Source of the DNA: Endomicrobium sp.
GTDB lineage: Bacteria > Elusimicrobiota > Endomicrobiia > Endomicrobiales > Endomicrobiaceae
Assembly (NCBI GenBank): GCA_031278115.1
Contig: JAITKZ010000003.1
Location: forward strand, 1 to 18,934
Direction: 5' to 3'
DNA length: 18,934 bases
The notes below the pieces were generated by a model. It was not told the origin of the DNA. It made no database searches and saw only the letters and a list, made by a program, of their open reading frames with translations. Of the stretch, positions 15,958-18,934 are shown piece by piece (positions within the stretch are counted from its first letter, which is position 1; every line of letters starts with the position of its first letter). Both the position numbers and the translations under genes were made by a program.

Positions 15958-17649
15958 TTACACCTGCCCGTTTAGATTAAGATCTCCATTACTTTTCGTT
16001 ATTCTTAATTCCCCGTTTGTCAATAATTCTATTTTCTCTCCTTCATTTGCAAATTCCCCATTATCCCCTATCTCTAGCACGCTTTCATTGGTTATACTAC
16101 TTAATCCTGCAAAGTATGTAGCTATACCACTCTCTGTTTCCACCTTTGTAGTTCTGCTGCTTTGCAAAAATGTTCCTTTAAACCCTCTATTATTTCCCAA
16201 CAGCCTTACTGTCCCGCTGCTTGGTTTATTTATATTTGTGCCATCCGTTCCTGTTATCTGACCACTAAATGTTAAATCATCAGGTGTGGTTATATCCATT
16301 ACTCCCGTATCCCATAATCCTATTGTTCCTGCTCCTAATACTGTTCCTGTTGAAAACTCCAAAACACTGTTTGCTGCTATACTGCTATATCCTGTAAAGA
16401 ATTCTCCTATTACTGTTGTAGTTCCTCCCAGTTGTAAAAATAGTCCGAAAAAGAATTCATTTTTACCACCCAACACAAATAATCCTGAAGATGATTTTTC
16501 CACTGTGCCTTCACTTGTACCTGCAATACCACTGTATATCGCTACTTTTCCAGCAGCGCCATTTATATTTACTCTTCCTCTACCAAAATATATATCATGC
16601 CCAGCCGCATCCCCGCCCTTAGCAGAATTGTCCTTAAAAATTATATCGCCGTTTGTGCTATTCAAGTTAATTACACCTATAAGCTTAGTATCATGAGGAT
16701 CACCATCCATATATATAGCTCCACCGCTGCTACTAGCCACATTACCGCTAAAAAGAACCGAAGAACAGTCAAAATTTATCGTTCCTGCTCCATAAATAGC
16801 ACCGCCATTCCTTGCCGTATTTGAAATAAACTCTACTTCTGACGTCCCTTCAAAGTAAATATTTGCTGAAGGACGCTTAATGCTTATTGCCCCGCCTATT
16901 CCCAACGGGTTGGGATTTGTTGTGGCACTATGTGTTGCTATCATATCCGCCTTATTTCTTAAGAAAGTAACACTGGAGTTTGTAAAATACAGGTTGGCAT
17001 TGTCCCATGCCCATAATGCGGCACCCTCATCACCTGCTTCATTATCTTGAAATAATATTTTGTCATTAAAAAAATTAACTTTTGAACCATTAAAATATAA
17101 TGCAGCACCGGAAGCGTCTGAAGATTTGTTGGCAATAAAATTAATAGTAACACTGGAAGCAATTAAATTGGAATTAGAAATACACACGCCTGCAGCATCG
17201 CCCCCATAAGTCTGAAAACTTGAGCCACCGCCGCTGATAGTGTTACTTATAATGTTTACATTTCCATCAAAATGTAGTGACGCATAACTACCACTAAAAT
17301 AAAGTCCAGCACCATTGTCAACGCTACCATAAGGGGGCACTTTGTTAAAGTTATAAATTGTTATACTGCTTAAATGCAATTCAGTATTAATACTATTAGA
17401 AATACCGGCAAAACCATTTCCGTTTAATATAGACACCTCAGGCAAACCAATTATTGTTTTCTTATAATTACAACCACCGTAAGCGTCATTTGACACAATT
17501 GTTGGCGTAGTAATGTTAATGGTGGTGTCGGAGGAATACTGTTGTAACGCAGTCTTAAGGGTTGAAAAATCACTTACATTCTGTTGGGAAAATGAGGTTG
17601 ATACAATGACAGAGATAAACAATATCAACAAGAAAGATGCTACAAACAA
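15958..17649 (-). pseudogene. Adhesin relic, N-terminal fragment: signal core, Pmp repeats, first repeat units
   Basis: An open stretch of 563 codons from TTG 17649. Residues 1-21 are a signal-peptide hydrophobic core ending STSFSQ; the positive start (MRKQ) is in another frame. Chlamydial-Pmp-type motifs follow: FIAN (171), FQDN (200), FLRN (229), FISN (274), FSGN (300) and FKDN (338), alternating with GAAL or GGAI pairs at about 181, 209, 252, 282 and 309. This is the pattern of a right-handed parallel beta-helix passenger. From about residue 394 the first two autotransporter-associated repeats appear (FLQLGGTTTV and FLQSSRTTKV). The frame ends at TAA 15960-15958 after LNLNGQV. Other repeat units have an ordinary residue there, and the same frame continues after the stop, so this is a point nonsense mutation. 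Confidence 0.8.
16298..16398 (-). repeat. Adhesin DNA repeat, diverged copy C
   Basis: Same unit in repeat 1 (GYSSIAANSVLEFSTGT and GAGTIGLWDTGVMD). The two ends match copies A and B closely and the middle third is diverged and three bases shorter. Confidence 0.6.
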
Positions 17650-17730
17650 CTAAACTGTTTTCTCATAGAAACCTCGTAATATGTAATGTTTTACTAATTA
17701 CGTGTTTAGTAACTTAAGAGAAGGCGAAGG

Positions 17731-17736
17731 ATTATA
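17731..17736 (-). promoter_or_regulatory. Predicted -10 box of the adhesin gene
   Basis: A perfect TATAAT on the - strand, 65 bases before ATG 17666. No good -35 lies 16-18 bases upstream; ATCTTC (17759-17754) occupies that position. The promoter may have decayed or may have used an activator. Confidence 0.4.
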
Positions 17737-17771
17737 ATAGCACGAGCCTAAGAGAAGATTTTTGAAAAACA

Positions 17772-17811
17772 AAAAAAAGAACAAATAGTTTTTTATATTT
17801 GTTCTTTTTTT
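17772..17811. terminator. Orphan A/T-flanked stem-loop, terminator-like on both strands
   Basis: A perfect 16-bp inverted repeat (17772-17787 with 17796-17811) around an 8-base loop. The core is GAACAAATA/TATTTGTTC, flanked by A7 and T7 so that either strand ends in a T run. It stands between two divergent genes, where no intact transcript ends. Confidence 0.65.
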
Positions 17812-18105
17812 ATTCCACTTATACAATCGTTGACAGTTTTTGTTTTGGAGATAAAAGATTTTGAAAAACGAAAAGCAACTAAAAGTGAAACACCTCTCCC
17901 CTGCCCAAATGAAAGAGATATTCCTAACGAATCTACATTCATATAATTAAGACACATTTTTACCTCAAAATATGAAAGTCATCGCAAGTGGTATTAAAAG
18001 TCATTATGTTAATGCTTATTTAAATCATTTTGTCAATAGATGAACAGCAATTTTATTTTAATGAGGGGAAATTAATTTGATAGACTCATAAAATAATACA
18101 TATGC
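17812..18105. other. Non-coding gap before aroE, possible gene relic
   Basis: No gene is recognised. A TTG at 17861 with GGAG 10 bases upstream (17847-17850) opens 29 codons (KNEKQLKVKHLSPAQMKEIF and onward) to TAA 17948-17950. The composition is protein-like, but it has no identifiable family and is probably the start of a decayed gene or chance. TTGACA occurs at 17830-17835 without a convincing -10. The remainder (17951-18105) is AT-rich and featureless. Confidence 0.3.
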
Positions 18106-18134
18106 TTGATAGGAAATATGCTTTAATGTAAAAT
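18106..18134 (+). promoter_or_regulatory. Predicted aroE promoter
   Basis: TTGATA (18106-18111), exactly 17 bases, then TAAAAT (18129-18134): 5/6 matches to both hexamers. Transcription would start near 18141, about 29 bases before the aroE ATG. AAAGG at 18160-18164 can serve as the ribosome binding site. Confidence 0.6.
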
Positions 18135-18169
18135 GTATTGTTACAGAATTTACTTGTTTAAAGGTTAAA

Positions 18170-18934
18170 ATGCTAAATAACGAAACTAGATTATTTGCAA
18201 TTTTGGGATGTCCTGTAAAACATTCCTTTTCTTCTGTTATGCAAAATAAGTGGTTTGAAAAAGAACATTTGAATTGCGCTTATCTTGCGTTTGAACCAAA
18301 AGATTATGAGCTGGAATGTACAATAGAATCCTTGAAAAAACTTAAATTTAATGGGTTTAATATAACTGTTCCTCATAAAATTAAAGCTCTTAAATATGTT
18401 GACGTTTTAGATAAGAATGCAAAAAAATAGGAAGTATAAACACTGTAATAATTAAAAAAGATAAACTTTATGGATATAATACAGACTATATGGGATTTGC
18501 CGAAGACTTAGAAGTTAAAAATGTTATCCTAAAGAATAAGAAGGTCATTGTTATTGGAGCAGGCGGAGCGGCAAGAGCCATAGTGTCTGCTCTAAAAACT
18601 GGAAAACCCCAACAAATATATCTAGCAAATAGGACTTTAGACAAAGCAATAATTCTTGCAAAAGAATTTAAAGTAAAGAGTATAGACATAAATAATGTTA
18701 AAGATCTTCTTGGCAATGCAGATTTGCTTGTAAATTGTTCTTCTTGTGGAATGAAAAAAGACGATAGTCTGCCGTTTACCTTTGGAAAAATAAAACAAGG
18801 TTTAATTATATACGATCTTATATATAATAATAAAGAAACGCCTTTTGTTAAGTTTGCAAAAGATAATAAGTTAAAAGTTTTTACAGGAGAGGGAATGCTT
18901 ATTTGGCAAGGGGCTTATGCCTTTAAATTATGGA
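18170..18934 (+). pseudogene. aroE: Shikimate dehydrogenase, frameshifted in a poly-A tract, cut by window end
   Basis: NADPH-dependent reduction of 3-dehydroshikimate to shikimate, fourth step of the shikimate pathway to aromatic amino acids. All family landmarks are present: the shikimate-binding KHSFSS (18-23), NITVPHK with catalytic Lys70, GSINTV, YNTDYMGF with catalytic Asp106, the nucleotide loop GAGGAAR (130-136), NRT, and GMLIWQGAYAFKLW near the C-terminus. The first frame stops at TAG 18428-18430 after 86 codons, at GCAAAAAAATAG (7 A, 18421-18427). With one more A it reads AKKIGSINTV and stays open to the window end. The lesion is a single missing A; nothing else is damaged, and the promoter looks good. 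It is either a very young pseudogene or a gene partly rescued by slippage at the tract. The last few codons are beyond the window. Confidence 0.9.

Larger units (their letters stand above)
13860..16470 (-). repeat. Array of about ten autotransporter-associated repeat units
   Basis: Degenerate protein repeats of roughly 70-110 residues. Shared plan: G(D/N)NxxFxG, a variable beta strand, GTT, (Y/F)FxGxSSI, SVLE, then often GGTIGLW-(D/N)TG. They resemble the PATR (autotransporter-associated beta strand repeat) class. Six of the eight lesions of the gene fall within or just beside this array or its linker. Confidence 0.65.
10221..17666 (-). pseudogene. Giant autotransporter-type surface protein with OmpA C-terminus, decayed
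   Basis: One ancestral gene of about 2,480 codons, reconstructed across eight lesions. ATG 17666-17664 has GAGG five bases upstream (17675-17672) but reads only MRKQFSCL before TAG. The signal peptide core continues in the next frame. Order: Sec signal; Pmp-type FxxN and GGA(I/L) repeats (about 17340-16600); about ten autotransporter-associated repeats (16470-13860); second Pmp block (12880-12500); autotransporter beta-barrel (about 11470-10610); OmpA domain (10560-10221). Lesions in gene order: 1-nt loss at 17650-17663; TAA 15960-15958; T inserted at 15621-15616; base inserted near 14596; A lost at 14380-14377; TA inserted near 14160; TAA 13509-13507; G inserted at 10905-10901. It would have been exported by Sec, inserted through BAM and displayed as an adhesin. 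With two nonsense codons and six frameshifts no functional product is expected. Confidence 0.85.

Noticed and set aside
13860..16470. CRISPR-like or satellite repeat array
   Set aside because: The repeats are degenerate, unevenly spaced and coding, with mostly synonymous differences between copies; there are no constant-length spacers.
10221..17666. Phase-variable (on/off) adhesin controlled by a homopolymer tract
   Set aside because: There are at least eight independent lesions including two nonsense codons; no single slippage event would restore the gene, and no tract is longer than six bases at the lesions.
1..18934. tRNA, rRNA, riboswitch or insertion-sequence features
   Set aside because: No tRNA-like TTCGA arms with acceptor stems, no rRNA segments, no transposase motifs and no flanking inverted repeats with target duplications were found by eye.

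Overview
The window is an AT-rich bacterial segment in which intact housekeeping genes sit beside genes at different stages of decay. Several things point to an Endomicrobium-like member of the Elusimicrobiota, the intracellular symbionts of termite-gut flagellates. These are the low GC content, many single-base frameshifts in A, T or G runs, in-frame nonsense codons, and a huge autotransporter/OmpA surface-protein relic. The assignment is inference from gene content and style; no rRNA or tRNA marker is present to test it.

Layout, left to right. Bases 1-528 (+) hold the 3' end of a UvrD/PcrA helicase gene with one in-frame TAA. A strong terminator (672-713) and a promoter lead into an AAA ATPase/DUF4143 pseudogene (810-2068, +) with a small frame-breaking deletion. 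A 58-aa single-pass membrane protein (2099-2275, -) lies convergent to it. Next come two overlapping + strand genes, both frameshifted near their ends: a nucleoside-phosphorylase-like gene (2353-3052) and a spore-photoproduct-lyase-like radical SAM gene (3030-4353).

Bases 4398-9982 (- strand) are the healthy core: proB (glutamate 5-kinase, proline synthesis), and gatC-corA-gatA-gatB, which combines the three subunits of the tRNA-dependent amidotransferase with a Mg2+ channel gene between gatC and gatA. A near-consensus promoter precedes gatC, a second lies between gatA and gatB, and a terminator follows gatB.

Bases 10221-17666 (- strand) are the remains of one gene of about 2,480 codons. In protein order it encoded a signal peptide, chlamydial-Pmp-type repeats, about ten autotransporter-associated repeats, a second Pmp-type block, an autotransporter beta-barrel and a C-terminal OmpA peptidoglycan-binding domain. 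I count at least eight lesions (six frameshifts and two nonsense codons), the first inside the signal peptide. A roughly 500-base non-coding gap with an orphan hairpin follows, and then aroE (shikimate dehydrogenase, + strand, cut by the window end), frameshifted in a run of seven A.

Overall, translation (gatCAB), proline synthesis (proB) and Mg2+ uptake (corA) are intact. DNA repair (uvrD/pcrA and the SPL-like gene), a surface adhesin, an accessory ATPase and a nucleosidase are broken. aroE is the ambiguous case, because slippage at its A tract could still give some full-length product. I see no CRISPR array, tRNA, rRNA or insertion sequence.
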